The position numbers and the translations under genes are program-made. Source: Cytophagales bacterium (GTDB lineage Bacteria > Bacteroidota > Bacteroidia > Cytophagales > Spirosomataceae). From it: DNA of 64,000 nt. This document shows positions 38,903 through 47,844 of this stretch, piece by piece (positions within the stretch are counted from its first letter, which is position 1; each line of letters opens with the position of its first letter). The stretch spans positions 1 to 64,000 of the forward strand of contig RDXN01000036.1 in NCBI GenBank assembly GCA_004292855.1, written 5' to 3'. Below the pieces are notes generated by a model. It had not been told where the DNA came from. It worked only from the letters and a program-made list of their open reading frames with translations, and made no database searches.

Positions 38903-41764
38903 TTATTGTTTTCGTTCAGGCAGTAAAACAAATCGAATTAGATTTTGGCCGGATAGATATCGGTTAGCGGCTGCTTTAGTGCTCTCTGCGGTAACTTTAT
39001 CAAGTTGCTCGTTCTCCCGAAGCACTTCAGCGAGGTCGTCCTTGTTAAAATATTGGTTGGTTAAGTAGCCCAGCCAAAAGTTGTTGTCTTTCAGTTGAAG
39101 CTCCGTTTCCCGTTGGCTTTCGGCTTTGAATTTAGCTATATCGTTCGGGTCAGCCCCCTTCTGTTTGATCTCGTTAATGATGTCGAGCGTTTTACTTACG
39201 AGTTTCTCGACGTTCTCGGGCGCACAGCCGAAACCGATGCGGAATGTGTACCGTTGAGCGGGCAATTTGCTGTAGGAACCGCTTGCACCGGGAGTATATA
39301 CGCCACTCTCTTCTTCGCGCAGCTTTTCGGTCAGTTTAATCTCGAGCACCTCGGCCAAGGCGTCGATTTGGGTCGTGTTTTCGGGTTTCCAGTCGAGATC
39401 ACCGCTGAACACCAGTTGCACCGTGGCGCGGGGTTCGAGGCCTTTATACACGGTTTTACTAATCTGCCCTGCCGGAATCCGAATGCCCAAATCGCGGAAG
39501 TTTTCTTTGGCGCGGGCCGGGTCTCCGGGTAAGCCGCCAATGTACGTTTCGACCAGTGGGCGGAGTGTTTTGGGATCTAGATTGCCGACGAACACGAACG
39601 TAAAGTCGCCCGCGTTGGCAAAGCGTTCGGCGTAAATCTGTGCGGCCCGGTCGAGGCTAACTTGGTCGAGATCGGAGGGGCGCAGGGGTTGCCGCCGGGA
39701 GTTGTTTTGGCCCAATGTTACGGCAACGGTGTCGCCAAATACTTTCTGTGGAGTGGGCGTGGCCAACTGATTTTGCAACAAACTCCGCTGATTCGACAGG
39801 AAACCCTGCACCACATCGGGGTCTTTTCGAGGCTGTGTAAAATAACTGTAGAGCAATTGCATGGCCGTTTCCAAATCTTTGGGGGACGTACTTCCGCTGA
39901 TACCCTCGTTGATCTCGCTGATATACGGCCCCACACTCAACGACTTACCCGCCAGAAATTTCCCCAGTTGAATCTGATTGTACTCGCCCGTGCCGCCCTG
40001 ACCAATAAGCGTCGACGCAAAGCGGGCACTCATATAGTCTTTCAAATCATAAAGCGATGTGCCCCCGTAGCTAACCGCCGAAAACAGAATTTGGTCATTT
40101 TTGAACGTAGTGGGCTTCAAAACAACCCGTGCCCCATTGCTCAGGGTCCACTCGGTCACACCAACGTCGGTAACTTGCCTCTCGTTAATTACGGACTTAG
40201 CCATAGGCTGACGAGCCAACAGGGGTTTGTTTAGCGTTTGGTCGACGTAGGCGGTCAGGTCTTTCCCGGCGTTGTCGATGTAGCTGATGACTTGCTCAAC
40301 ACTGGGGAGTTTAGCTTTCTCTTTCTCCGGGGCCATAATGACCACCGCCCGGTTCTCGTTGCGAATAAACTGCCCGGCCAACGCATTGACCTCCGTTAGC
40401 GCGATGCCTCCAAGGTTCTTACGGACAAAGTCGTAATAGAAACCAATGTCCGTAGCGGGGTCACCGTCCAGAAAATACTGCACGTATTGCCCCACCAGCG
40501 ACGAGGAGCGGGTTTTGTCGCGCTCCCGATACGCCTGCTCTACTCCCTGAAGCATCTCCTGCCTGGCCCGGGCCAGTTCGGTGGTGGTGAAGCCGAACCG
40601 TTGGGCGCGGGCATTCTCATCCAGTACGGCCCGGATTGCCCCTTCGACACCGGCGGCATCACGCGGTACAGCGATTGACGAAAACGCGTCCAGATTACCT
40701 AGAAACCCGCCGTAGCTACTCGTACCGTACACAAACGGCGGGTTGGCCCGCTGCGTAAGCTCACCAATCCGGTTGCCGAGCATCATGTTGAACAAACTCC
40801 GTTGCAGGCTAGCCCGCAGGTCGGCAAGGGTGCGCTCCTTGAGTTCGGGGCGTTTGTAGATAATCTGTACCACCGTGTTGGGCTGTTCGGGGTCGGTTAC
40901 AATCACGACTTTGGTGTCTTTATGGGCGTCGATGCCAAATTCGGGCCGGGGCTTGGCAGGGGGCTTAGCTGCTAGAATGCGCCCGAATTTCTCGCGAATC
41001 ATGGCCTCTACTTTCCCCATATCAAAGTCGCCCACGGCCACTACGGCCATCAAATCGGGCCTGTACCAGTCGCGATAAAACTGCCGGAGCTGTTCGGGGC
41101 GGAACGTGCGGATAATGCTGTCCAGGCCAATGGGCAAGCGGTTGGCGTAGCGCGAGTTGTTCAGAATGAGCGGGAAGTACTTGTCGCGCATACGCTGCTG
41201 CGCGCCCCGGCCCAACCGTGACTCCTCCAGGATAACCCCACGCTCTTTTTCAATCTCGACCGAGTCGAGCAGGGCGTTGTGTGCCCAGTCTTCCAGAATC
41301 TGCATCGACCGCTCAAAAATCCGGGCCGAGTCGGTCGGGACAGGTAGTTGATACACCGTTTCGTCGAAACTCGTGTAGGCGTTCAGGTCGGCCCCGAAGC
41401 GTACGCCCGACGATTGCAGAAAGTTGACCAGCTCGTTTTTAGGGAAATTTTTGGTGCCGTTGAAGGCCATATGCTCCATAAAGTGCGCCAGTCCCTGTTG
41501 CGCATCCGTCTCCAGCACCGACCCCGCCCGAATGACTAACCGGAGTTCGGCGCGGTTCTTCGGCTCGGCATTTTTACGGATAAAATACGTCAGGCCATTG
41601 GGCAGTTTTCCCACCTTCACCGACGGGTCGAAAGGAATTGGTGCGTTGAGCGAAGCCGTTGGTAGGGCTTTCAGAGTTTTTTTGGCGTTGGTTTTGGTCG
41701 TTGGTTGGGCCAACAAAAGCGAGGAGCCGAGCCACAGCCCGACCAGGCAAACGTACCGGAACAT
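38903..41764 (-). CDS. M16 (pitrilysin/insulinase) family zinc peptidase, exported
   Basis: 953 residues from ATG 41764, with a signal peptide (MFRYVCLVGLWLGSSLLLAQ). Two M16 halves are present. The N-terminal half has the inverted zinc motif HFMEH (His94-Glu97-His98) and a downstream Glu (EKERGVILEE region, near 180) as third ligand; the C-terminal half (from about 550) lacks the motif, as usual. It degrades peptides in the periplasm. Bacteroidota often have paired M16 genes; here both halves are in one chain and no second gene is adjacent. Confidence 0.9.
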   Translation of the reverse strand: MFRYVCLVGLWLGSSLLLAQPTTKTNAKKTLKALPTASLNAPIPFDPSVKVGKLPNGLTYFIRKNAEPKNRAELRLVIRAGSVLETDAQQGLAHFMEHMAFNGTKNFPKNELVNFLQSSGVRFGADLNAYTSFDETVYQLPVPTDSARIFERSMQILEDWAHNALLDSVEIEKERGVILEESRLGRGAQQRMRDKYFPLILNNSRYANRLPIGLDSIIRTFRPEQLRQFYRDWYRPDLMAVVAVGDFDMGKVEAMIREKFGRILAAKPPAKPRPEFGIDAHKDTKVVIVTDPEQPNTVVQIIYKRPELKERTLADLRASLQRSLFNMMLGNRIGELTQRANPPFVYGTSSYGGFLGNLDAFSSIAVPRDAAGVEGAIRAVLDENARAQRFGFTTTELARARQEMLQGVEQAYRERDKTRSSSLVGQYVQYFLDGDPATDIGFYYDFVRKNLGGIALTEVNALAGQFIRNENRAVVIMAPEKEKAKLPSVEQVISYIDNAGKDLTAYVDQTLNKPLLARQPMAKSVINERQVTDVGVTEWTLSNGARVVLKPTTFKNDQILFSAVSYGGTSLYDLKDYMSARFASTLIGQGGTGEYNQIQLGKFLAGKSLSVGPYISEINEGISGSTSPKDLETAMQLLYSYFTQPRKDPDVVQGFLSNQRSLLQNQLATPTPQKVFGDTVAVTLGQNNSRRQPLRPSDLDQVSLDRAAQIYAERFANAGDFTFVFVGNLDPKTLRPLVETYIGGLPGDPARAKENFRDLGIRIPAGQISKTVYKGLEPRATVQLVFSGDLDWKPENTTQIDALAEVLEIKLTEKLREEESGVYTPGASGSYSKLPAQRYTFRIGFGCAPENVEKLVSKTLDIINEIKQKGADPNDIAKFKAESQRETELQLKDNNFWLGYLTNQYFNKDDLAEVLRENEQLDKVTAESTKAAANRYLSGQNLIRFVLLPERKQ

Positions 41765-41795
41765 ACGGTCTTGATTTTTAACGTATTGGGGGTAT

Positions 41796-41834
41796 GAAAA
41801 GGCCGCGCCCGGCATGATCCCGACGCGGCTCTTA
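41796..41834 (-). terminator. Probable terminator of pyrF
   Basis: On the minus strand GCCGCGTCGGG, loop ATCATG, CCGGGCGCGGC, then CCTTTTC; the stem has one or two non-canonical pairs. It lies about 30 bases after the pyrF stop and before the M16 gene. Confidence 0.6.
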
Positions 41835-41862
41835 AATTAACGAACAGAAGGAGCGAAACGTT

Positions 41863-42684
41863 TTAACGACTTGCTAAATACCCCGCCATCTCGACCTGTA
41901 AGGCTTTGGCCTCGTGCCTGGCGCATTCAGCAAAGTCGGGGCCGTCGGATGCGTAGAGGATGCTGCGCGAGGCATTTACGAGCAGGCCTCCGCCGGATGT
42001 CAGGCCGATACGCGAGACCTCGGCCAATGAGCCACCCTGTGCGCCTACGCCCGGAACGAGTAAAAAATGGGCCGGCACAATCTCGCGAATTTGGGCAAGT
42101 TGGTCGGTTTGGGTGGCTCCCACCACAAACATCAGTTGGTCGGGGCCAGCCCAGGTTTTGGCCGTTTCCAGAACCACCTCAAACAACTCCTGCTCGCCTA
42201 CGGGCTGCCGCTGAAAATCGGCGCTGCCTGTGTTGGAAGTAAGGGCCAGCAAGATGACCCACTTGCCGGGGTAGTTCAAAAACGGCATCACGGAGTCGTG
42301 GCCCATGTAGGGGGCTACCGTCACGGCATCGAAGTTCATGCCAGCCGCCGAAGGGTCGAAAAATGTGCGGGCGTAGAGGTCGGAGGTGTTGCCAATATCG
42401 CCCCGTTTGGCGTCGGCAATGGTAAAGCAGTCGGCGGGAATATAGTCGAGGGTTTTTTGCAGACTTTCCCAGCCGCGCGGCCCCATCGCTTCGTAAAAGG
42501 CGATGTTGGGTTTGTAGGCCACGGCATACTCGGCAGTAGCGTCGATAATGGCCCGGTTGAAGGCGAAAACGGGGTCGGGTTCCTGGCGAAGATGCGCGGG
42601 CAGTTTACGAATGTCGGTATCCAGGCCAACGCAGAGGTACGATTGTTTCCGGTAAATAAGTCCTGTAAGCTCAGAAGCGGTCAT
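41863..42684 (-). CDS. pyrF: Orotidine 5'-phosphate decarboxylase, long type
   Basis: 273 residues from ATG 42684 ([22 protein letters not shown]); an upstream in-frame ATG at 42771 would overlap the divergent promoter region and is rejected. It makes UMP from OMP in pyrimidine synthesis. The catalytic array is [11 protein letters not shown] with Asp91, Lys93 and Asp96, preceded by CVGLDTD. The length and [11 protein letters not shown] are typical of the type 2 (mycobacterial) PyrF group, which is widespread in Bacteroidota. It has its own promoter, divergent from rfbC. Confidence 0.92.
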   Translation of the reverse strand: MTASELTGLIYRKQSYLCVGLDTDIRKLPAHLRQEPDPVFAFNRAIIDATAEYAVAYKPNIAFYEAMGPRGWESLQKTLDYIPADCFTIADAKRGDIGNTSDLYARTFFDPSAAGMNFDAVTVAPYMGHDSVMPFLNYPGKWVILLALTSNTGSADFQRQPVGEQELFEVVLETAKTWAGPDQLMFVVGATQTDQLAQIREIVPAHFLLVPGVGAQGGSLAEVSRIGLTSGGGLLVNASRSILYASDGPDFAECARHEAKALQVEMAGYLASR

Positions 42685-42712
42685 ACAACGGATTAACGCA
42701 AAGTCATGTCCC

Positions 42713-42720
42713 CCAAAGGT
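42713..42720 (-). promoter_or_regulatory. -7 box TACCTTTG of pyrF
   Basis: TACCTTTG on the minus strand, 28 bases before ATG 42684. The -33 region has no good TTG. It lies 22 bases from the divergent rfbC -7 box, so the two promoters may compete. Confidence 0.4.
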
Positions 42721-42742
42721 ACGAACTACCGTTGGGCTTTCG

Positions 42743-42750
42743 TAGATTTG
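42743..42750 (+). promoter_or_regulatory. -7 box TAGATTTG of rfbC
   Basis: TAGATTTG matches TAnnTTTG, 36 bases before ATG 42787. No clear TTG stands 19-21 bases upstream. Confidence 0.35.
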
Positions 42751-42786
42751 CGTCAAATACCGGATTTCCATCTAATTAGATTGCTT

Positions 42787-43332
42787 ATGCAGGTCCGCCA
42801 TACGTCGATTGAAGGGCTGATAGAATTGATTCCGCGCGTGTTTGAGGACGAACGCGGCCATTTTTTAGAGACATACAACAAGCCATTGTTCGAGAAGCTA
42901 GGCCTGCCCATTGATTTTGTGCAGGATAACCAGTCGTTCTCGGTGAAGGGTGTGTTGCGGGGTTTGCACTTCCAGAGCGAACCCTACGCACAGGGTAAAC
43001 TGGTACGCGTTATTACGGGTCAGGTGCTCGACGTGGCAGTTGATATTCGCGAGGACTCACCCACGTTTGGGCAGTATGAGACGTTTTTACTTGATGCGCG
43101 GCTCTCCAACATGGCCTGGATTCCGGGGGGATTTGCCCACGGTTTTGTGGCCCTCGAAGACAGCGTGTTTAGCTACAAATGTACTAATGTGTATAATAAG
43201 CAGGCTGAGGGTGGTCTTGTCTGGAATGACCCCGACCTGAACATCGACTGGGGTATTGCCAATCCAATCGTTTCGGACAAGGATCAGATTCTGCCCGCAT
43301 TGCGGACTTTGTTTCCGCACGTGACGGTTTAG
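42787..43332 (+). CDS. rfbC: dTDP-4-dehydrorhamnose 3,5-epimerase
   Basis: 181 residues, the normal length, from ATG 42787 (MQVRHTSIEGLIELIPRVF). It epimerises dTDP-4-keto-6-deoxyglucose on the way to dTDP-rhamnose for cell-surface polymers. The cupin core is intact: DERGHFLETY, GVLRGLHFQ with the catalytic His61, QGKLVRV with Lys71, and IPGGFAHGFVAL. rfbA, rfbB and rfbD are not in the window. It ends in a UUCG-type terminator. Confidence 0.93.
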   Translation: MQVRHTSIEGLIELIPRVFEDERGHFLETYNKPLFEKLGLPIDFVQDNQSFSVKGVLRGLHFQSEPYAQGKLVRVITGQVLDVAVDIREDSPTFGQYETFLLDARLSNMAWIPGGFAHGFVALEDSVFSYKCTNVYNKQAEGGLVWNDPDLNIDWGIANPIVSDKDQILPALRTLFPHVTV

Positions 43333-43358
43333 CCGTTAGAACGCACGTTCATGAAAAA

Positions 43359-43387
43359 GAGCAGGCCTTCGGGTCTGCTTTTTTTAT
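43359..43387 (+). terminator. Terminator of rfbC
   Basis: AGCAGGCC, tetraloop TTCG, GGTCTGCT followed by TTTTTTT: a textbook factor-independent terminator 27 bases after the stop. Confidence 0.9.
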
Positions 43388-43432
43388 TCTGGCATAGTTC
43401 ATGCAACGGCTGCAAATACAACCAAACCTACC

Positions 43433-43444
43433 CACGAATTCGTG
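43433..43444. other. Perfect 12-base palindrome CACGAATTCGTG
   Basis: It lies 44 bases before the start of the CpsB-like gene in a 100-base leader. A dimeric regulator could bind; there is no second copy in the window to support this. TACTTTTC, one base off the -7 consensus, follows at about 43468. Confidence 0.3.
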
Positions 43445-43487
43445 AGGCACCCCTATCAAGTTTGCGGTACTTTTCTAACGCCAGCCT

Positions 43488-44231
43488 ATGTCGTTTTCTT
43501 TCCTAACGCGCTCACGAAGGGCCGCTCAGCGGTCACATTCCCCGTCTGTGAACATCACAGATTTGCATTGTCACATTTTACCAGGTTTGGGCGGAGGCCC
43601 CGAAACGCTCGATCAGAGCGTTAAACTGGCCCGTCAGCTACACAAGCTCGGATTCAGGCGTATTGTAGCAACGCCCCACATCATGAAGGGTTTTTATAAC
43701 CCGTTGCCCGAACAGGTACGAGCGTCCGTTAACCAACTCCAGCGTGCCCTGCTCGACGAAGGCGTGGCCCTGTTCATCGACATCGGGGCGCAGTATTACA
43801 TCGACGAGGGCTTGCTCGGCATGCTCGAAAGTAGAAGCGAAATGCTGCCATTCGGCACGTACGTCGATGCCCCACGGTCGTTAATGATGCTTGAAACCTC
43901 GCTCATTAGTTTCCCGGATATTTGGTACGACGTCACTGACCTGCTCAATGCCCGTGGCCTGATGCCCGTGTTGTCGAACCCGGAGCGATATATTTATTTG
44001 CAACGCAACCGCGACTGGATTCGGTTGCTCCGTAACCGGGGCACGTTGTTTAAGATCGATTTGGGATCGTTGATGGGCCGGTACGGACAGGAAGCCCGTC
44101 AAATGGCAGAGTGGATGATTGAGCAGGGTCATGTATCATTCATTGGCACCGAAATGGCCACCGAAAACCACCTGCGCCTATTCCGCGAAGCCCTGGCCTC
44201 GCCCCACGGACAGCGGTTGCGGAGGAGTTAG
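43488..44231 (+). CDS. CpsB/YwqE-family (PHP fold) protein with eroded metal site
   Basis: 247 residues. The fold of manganese-dependent tyrosine phosphatases CpsB/YwqE that control capsule or exopolysaccharide kinases. DLHCHILPG (His27, His29) and ATPH (His64) are kept. Other ligand positions are changed: the acidic pair of LPGxDDG is Gly-Gly (35-36), the Glu of AEYY is Gln102, the His of AHPERY is Asn164, and the SDLHH/TDLHH end motif reads GTEMAT (220-225). It is likely to have lost phosphatase activity or to act as a binding protein. Possible starts include the ATG at 43488; a longer basic leader (2-20) is unusual. Its 3' end overlaps the convergent gene by 4 bases. Confidence 0.8.
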   Translation: MSFSFLTRSRRAAQRSHSPSVNITDLHCHILPGLGGGPETLDQSVKLARQLHKLGFRRIVATPHIMKGFYNPLPEQVRASVNQLQRALLDEGVALFIDIGAQYYIDEGLLGMLESRSEMLPFGTYVDAPRSLMMLETSLISFPDIWYDVTDLLNARGLMPVLSNPERYIYLQRNRDWIRLLRNRGTLFKIDLGSLMGRYGQEARQMAEWMIEQGHVSFIGTEMATENHLRLFREALASPHGQRLRRS

Positions 44232-45937
44232 GATTTACGACTGGCCCGATAGCGGACGATGTCTTTCACCAGATGGGCATTGGCCGCGTCGAAATGCCGC
44301 AACTCCGATGCTTTAGCGGGGTTAGTGGGCAACATCGCGACTATCAGTTCATGCGCCATATCGGTAATTGGCTCCGAGAGAATGGCAAATCGCTTGTATT
44401 CGTGCCGAAGTACTTGCAAAAACTCGGCCCGATTGGTGTCGTTCACCTCAGTAGCATACAAAGTCTGCAATGTTTCGTTCAGTGCTTCCGGGACTGTAAT
44501 GGCCCCAAAGTACTGAACGAGGCAATTGTGGGCATCGCGGTTTTCGCGCCATCCCCGTAGCAACCATGTCTGCCCGCTCTCAGGGTCGTGCAACTTCTGC
44601 CGGCAGAGCAGGGCCGCTTTGACGTACTGTTGTCGGGCCGTCAGCTCGTCCAGCACCAACTGATACTGCTGCCGGGCTTCGTGCGACCGGTGCAGGCTTG
44701 CGTACAGGTCGCCCGCGCGTTCGTGCTGTTTTAGTTCCTTATACAGATCAATGGCGGCCTCCATCATGTTAGCCTTTTCGTAGCACTCGGCGGCTTTCAC
44801 TTTGTCGTTCCTGTATTTAAGCCAAACAGAGGCTGCTTCGGCAAAAAATCGGCCCTCTTCGAGCGTTTTGGCTCCTTCGTGGTAATCCTTCAGCAGTTTC
44901 AGGTAAACGAATGCCGCCTTCCGAAAGTCGCCCCGTTGCACAAGTTCCTCTGCCGTTTGGGTGTATTGTTGCCGCAACTGCTCAAACTTGTCGTCGCCGA
45001 GCGTAACGCCCCCCCTTCCCGCCGGGCCACTCCGACCAAACAGCGACAGATCGGCCCAACGCAGATTTAACGAAAACACTCCGTCGTTGGCCCCGCGCCC
45101 GGTGCCACCCTCATCGAGCGGAATAGCGTATCGGAGGGCTTCGGCGGGGTTTGCTTTGAGCAAGTCTACCAACCGTTGCACCTGTTCCTGATTGCGCCGT
45201 TCCAGCTCGGCCTGATCTATGCGCAACTGCTCGACCCAGTCCGGCGATTGTGCAGCGGTTTTTTTGAGCCGATTGACCAGTTTTGCCAGCAGGCTTGCAA
45301 CGGGAGCGGGCTTGTCGGAACCGGGTTTGCCGAGCAAGGGCCGGTAGAGTTTCAACCGTATTTTTTCGAGCAGGTTGAGCGGGGTTTCGGGCAGGGGTTC
45401 CCGCTTGGGGAAGGCGTCTTGTTCCAATTTCTCCAGCACCTGCTCCGGCGGGGCGGGCTGCACCGCAAAGTGACGCACCTGTTCGGGCAAGGCAGATGAA
45501 GGAGCCGGTTGGCGAACCTGACTCGTCCGCTCAACGGGCAAGGTGAGCAGTTCGGCCCAGTCGATGGGGCGAATGAGTTCGATGAGGCCCGTGTCGGGAT
45601 GCCAGAAATGCCGACGCGACAGCAGCAGCCGGTCCAGTTCAGCCGCCGACACCGCCGGAAACACCACCGACCGCTCCGGTATAAACAACAACTCGTGGAC
45701 CAACTGACAATACTGATGCGGCCCGGCCAACGCAACCCGCCCGGCCAACGGATGCACCAGCAAACATCCCCACGCGTGAGCGGAATCGGGCAACGGCAAC
45801 GCGAAAGCCTCCCCCGCCGACAGCGGCAACCCCAGCATCTGCATGGCCCGCAGCCACTCCACCGGCGACCGGCCACTGAGCAGAATGCCCCCCAACGGGG
45901 CCATGTTCTGCGGGTGCGGTTTAAGCTGTAGATCCAT
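44228..45937 (-). CDS. bpX-like/TPR-like subunit of the MoxR-vWA system
   Basis: 569 residues from ATG 45937 (MDLQLKPHPQNMAPLGG). The N-terminal 170 residues are beta-rich (LGGILLSGRSPVEWLRAMQ, HPLAGRVALAGPHQYCQLVHELLF) and are probably one of the bpX domains. A Lys/Arg/Glu-rich linker (180-330) follows. From about 370 it is an alpha-solenoid: AEELVQRGDFRKAAFVYLKL, AEAASVWLKYRNDKVKAAECYEKANMMEAAIDLY in successive units, QQYVKAALLCRQKL, typical of TPR- or clathrin-like superhelices that bind partners. The start overlaps the vWA gene by 17 bases. Exact family needs profile search. Confidence 0.7.
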   Translation of the reverse strand: MDLQLKPHPQNMAPLGGILLSGRSPVEWLRAMQMLGLPLSAGEAFALPLPDSAHAWGCLLVHPLAGRVALAGPHQYCQLVHELLFIPERSVVFPAVSAAELDRLLLSRRHFWHPDTGLIELIRPIDWAELLTLPVERTSQVRQPAPSSALPEQVRHFAVQPAPPEQVLEKLEQDAFPKREPLPETPLNLLEKIRLKLYRPLLGKPGSDKPAPVASLLAKLVNRLKKTAAQSPDWVEQLRIDQAELERRNQEQVQRLVDLLKANPAEALRYAIPLDEGGTGRGANDGVFSLNLRWADLSLFGRSGPAGRGGVTLGDDKFEQLRQQYTQTAEELVQRGDFRKAAFVYLKLLKDYHEGAKTLEEGRFFAEAASVWLKYRNDKVKAAECYEKANMMEAAIDLYKELKQHERAGDLYASLHRSHEARQQYQLVLDELTARQQYVKAALLCRQKLHDPESGQTWLLRGWRENRDAHNCLVQYFGAITVPEALNETLQTLYATEVNDTNRAEFLQVLRHEYKRFAILSEPITDMAHELIVAMLPTNPAKASELRHFDAANAHLVKDIVRYRASRKS

Positions 45938-47831
45938 GTTCGGTGATTGTCTGGATAAATTTAACGATGTATTGCTGCCAAAAATCCCGAATGGACAACG
46001 AATCCTGTCCGTCCTGCGGCAGTCGAAACCGCTCGTCTCCGGCAAAGTGTGCGTCGGTAGCCAGTCCCAGCGCACTATCGAGAACCAACGGCACATAAAT
46101 CGTGGGCAACGTGGTATCGCTACTAACCAGCATTAGCATCCCATCGCGGTTCACATACACCATGCTTCCGTCGGGAAATCTGAATGCCCCCGAAGGTGTG
46201 ACCGAAGCCTGACGCTGTCTCTCTGCCTGCTTGTTCAGTTTAAGTTTGATCATTGGATTTTGCAGGCAAACCAATTCATGAACGTTCAGCATCAATTGAT
46301 TATGCTGATTGACAAACACTACTTTCACACTCTTAAGAATATTTTTCGAGCGGTCGCGAAAAGCATTTACCAACGCCTGCCCCTGTCCATTCCGCATTGG
46401 AAACAGAATCGGGTACGTAAACTCTGGCCGTTCTTCCTCGATAACGGGAGGTTCTTTGGCGGCTTTAGGCTTGTTTTTCCAGAGTTCGGCCAGAGGAAGC
46501 GTCAGGTCTTGCAAGTGTTTGCGGCCCCCACCCTGCTGGCGGTAGAGCGCGATTTGCCCCGTGCTATTGGGAAAGAGGTAGTAGCTGAAATTGGCCCCGT
46601 ACTGACTCATAGCCTGTTGCATGGCTGGTGCTTGCACCGCCCTCGCCGTCGATACCCAAAACAACTCGACCGAACCCGCCGGGGCGTGGTTCCGAAAATA
46701 ATCCGCTAATCCGGTGGCCGCGTGTAGGCCCCCCGTCAGGCGTTGCAAACCGGCAATCAACCCGTCGCGCTCACCCAGATCAACCGATTGGCAATCGTGA
46801 CCAACGGTAAAGGCCAGCGTTCGGGCGTTGGCTTTGGGGTGGTGAGCCAAGGCAACGGCCAACGCGAAGGCCAGCGTTTTGGGCGTTCCCCAGTTCTTGA
46901 GCGACACGTCGAGCAGCAACACCCGGTCGCGGGTATCGGACGTGGGTGGTATTTCGCGGTTCAGGTACAGGGCCTCATCGTTGGCCAGCCGCGACAGAAA
47001 AACCAGGTCGTCGTTGGCCCACTCTGATAATAGCAGGTGATGCAATTGCCCCTTGTTAGTCAGGTCCGACACGCCCCCAACGGGCCGTTGTGTCGGCTGA
47101 CTCTGCCGGAACGGAATCGCCAACCCCGACCACAACCGCTTCACCAACGCGCCCACCTCGAAAGTCTGCGAATCGTCCAGAAGCGACTGCACAAAATCGG
47201 TCGGGCCAACGGGCGCGGGTTCGGCGGGCAAGATCGGCTCCGGCAAAGTAGGCAGGTCGGTGAGTTTCGACAGGATGCTCTCCTCCGTCGGGAACCGACT
47301 GTTCAGCACTCGTAACACGTTCCGGGCGTGGTAGGCCGACCACATATCGGTTTGCTCACCCCTTCCTCGCTTTTTCAGCAGTTCGGGCAGTTCGTACTGA
47401 CGCAGGCGGAACTGATCGGCCAACTGTCGGGCTTCTTTCGGGCCGACGCCGTTGTGGGTATTAGCCAGTACGGTCTGTATCAGCAACAGTCGTTTCTGTC
47501 CCGTTTTGTACGATCTGGGCAACCCGGCCAGCCGCTGTAGAAACCCTAACTCATTCACAGTCAGTTCGAGTAATCCAGCGGGCGCACCGGCCTGCTGCCA
47601 AACGGAGGGCAATATCTCAACAGCGTTTGCCCCGTCGGGATTGGTAGCCAGCAGAACCAGCAGCAGCGTATCGAACGAGGGAAGTCCCTGATCGGCCAGC
47701 AGGTCGAGCATAGGGGCAACCTGATCCCGGTAGGCGATGGTTGGACCGTTCGGAACGGCAATCACCGTACCCTGTTCTTCCCATTGCCAGAAACCGCATT
47801 TGTCTGCCCCGAAGTATTCGTAGAATTTCAT
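45921..47831 (-). CDS. vWA-domain subunit of the MoxR-vWA-bpX system
   Basis: 636 residues from ATG 47831 (MKFYEYFGADKCGFWQWEEQG). An N-terminal helical part (50-200) is followed by a von Willebrand A domain near 300-460: RVLLLDVSLKNWGTPKTLAFALAVALAHH, with HDCQSVDLGERDGLIAGL after it. The MIDAS DxSxS is Asp-Val-Ser-Leu-Lys, so the third position is lost, and metal binding may be weak. The last 180 residues are beta-rich (FRFPDGSMVYVNRDGMLML, IYVPLVLDSALGLATD), compatible with a bpX-type domain. MoxR ATPases act with vWA partners that present substrates. The upstream gene ends 14 bases before. Confidence 0.75.
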   Translation of the reverse strand: MKFYEYFGADKCGFWQWEEQGTVIAVPNGPTIAYRDQVAPMLDLLADQGLPSFDTLLLVLLATNPDGANAVEILPSVWQQAGAPAGLLELTVNELGFLQRLAGLPRSYKTGQKRLLLIQTVLANTHNGVGPKEARQLADQFRLRQYELPELLKKRGRGEQTDMWSAYHARNVLRVLNSRFPTEESILSKLTDLPTLPEPILPAEPAPVGPTDFVQSLLDDSQTFEVGALVKRLWSGLAIPFRQSQPTQRPVGGVSDLTNKGQLHHLLLSEWANDDLVFLSRLANDEALYLNREIPPTSDTRDRVLLLDVSLKNWGTPKTLAFALAVALAHHPKANARTLAFTVGHDCQSVDLGERDGLIAGLQRLTGGLHAATGLADYFRNHAPAGSVELFWVSTARAVQAPAMQQAMSQYGANFSYYLFPNSTGQIALYRQQGGGRKHLQDLTLPLAELWKNKPKAAKEPPVIEEERPEFTYPILFPMRNGQGQALVNAFRDRSKNILKSVKVVFVNQHNQLMLNVHELVCLQNPMIKLKLNKQAERQRQASVTPSGAFRFPDGSMVYVNRDGMLMLVSSDTTLPTIYVPLVLDSALGLATDAHFAGDERFRLPQDGQDSLSIRDFWQQYIVKFIQTITEHGSTA

Positions 47832-47844
47832 AACCGAGTGATTT

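Noticed and set aside
42685-42771. N-terminal extension of PyrF
   Set aside because: Family starts fit ATG 42684, and the extension covers the divergent promoter region.
45352-45876. Overlapping 174-codon frame in the bpX/solenoid gene
   Set aside because: Cys/Arg/Trp-rich product typical of a wrong frame over GC-rich DNA; the real frame continues to the overlap with the vWA gene.
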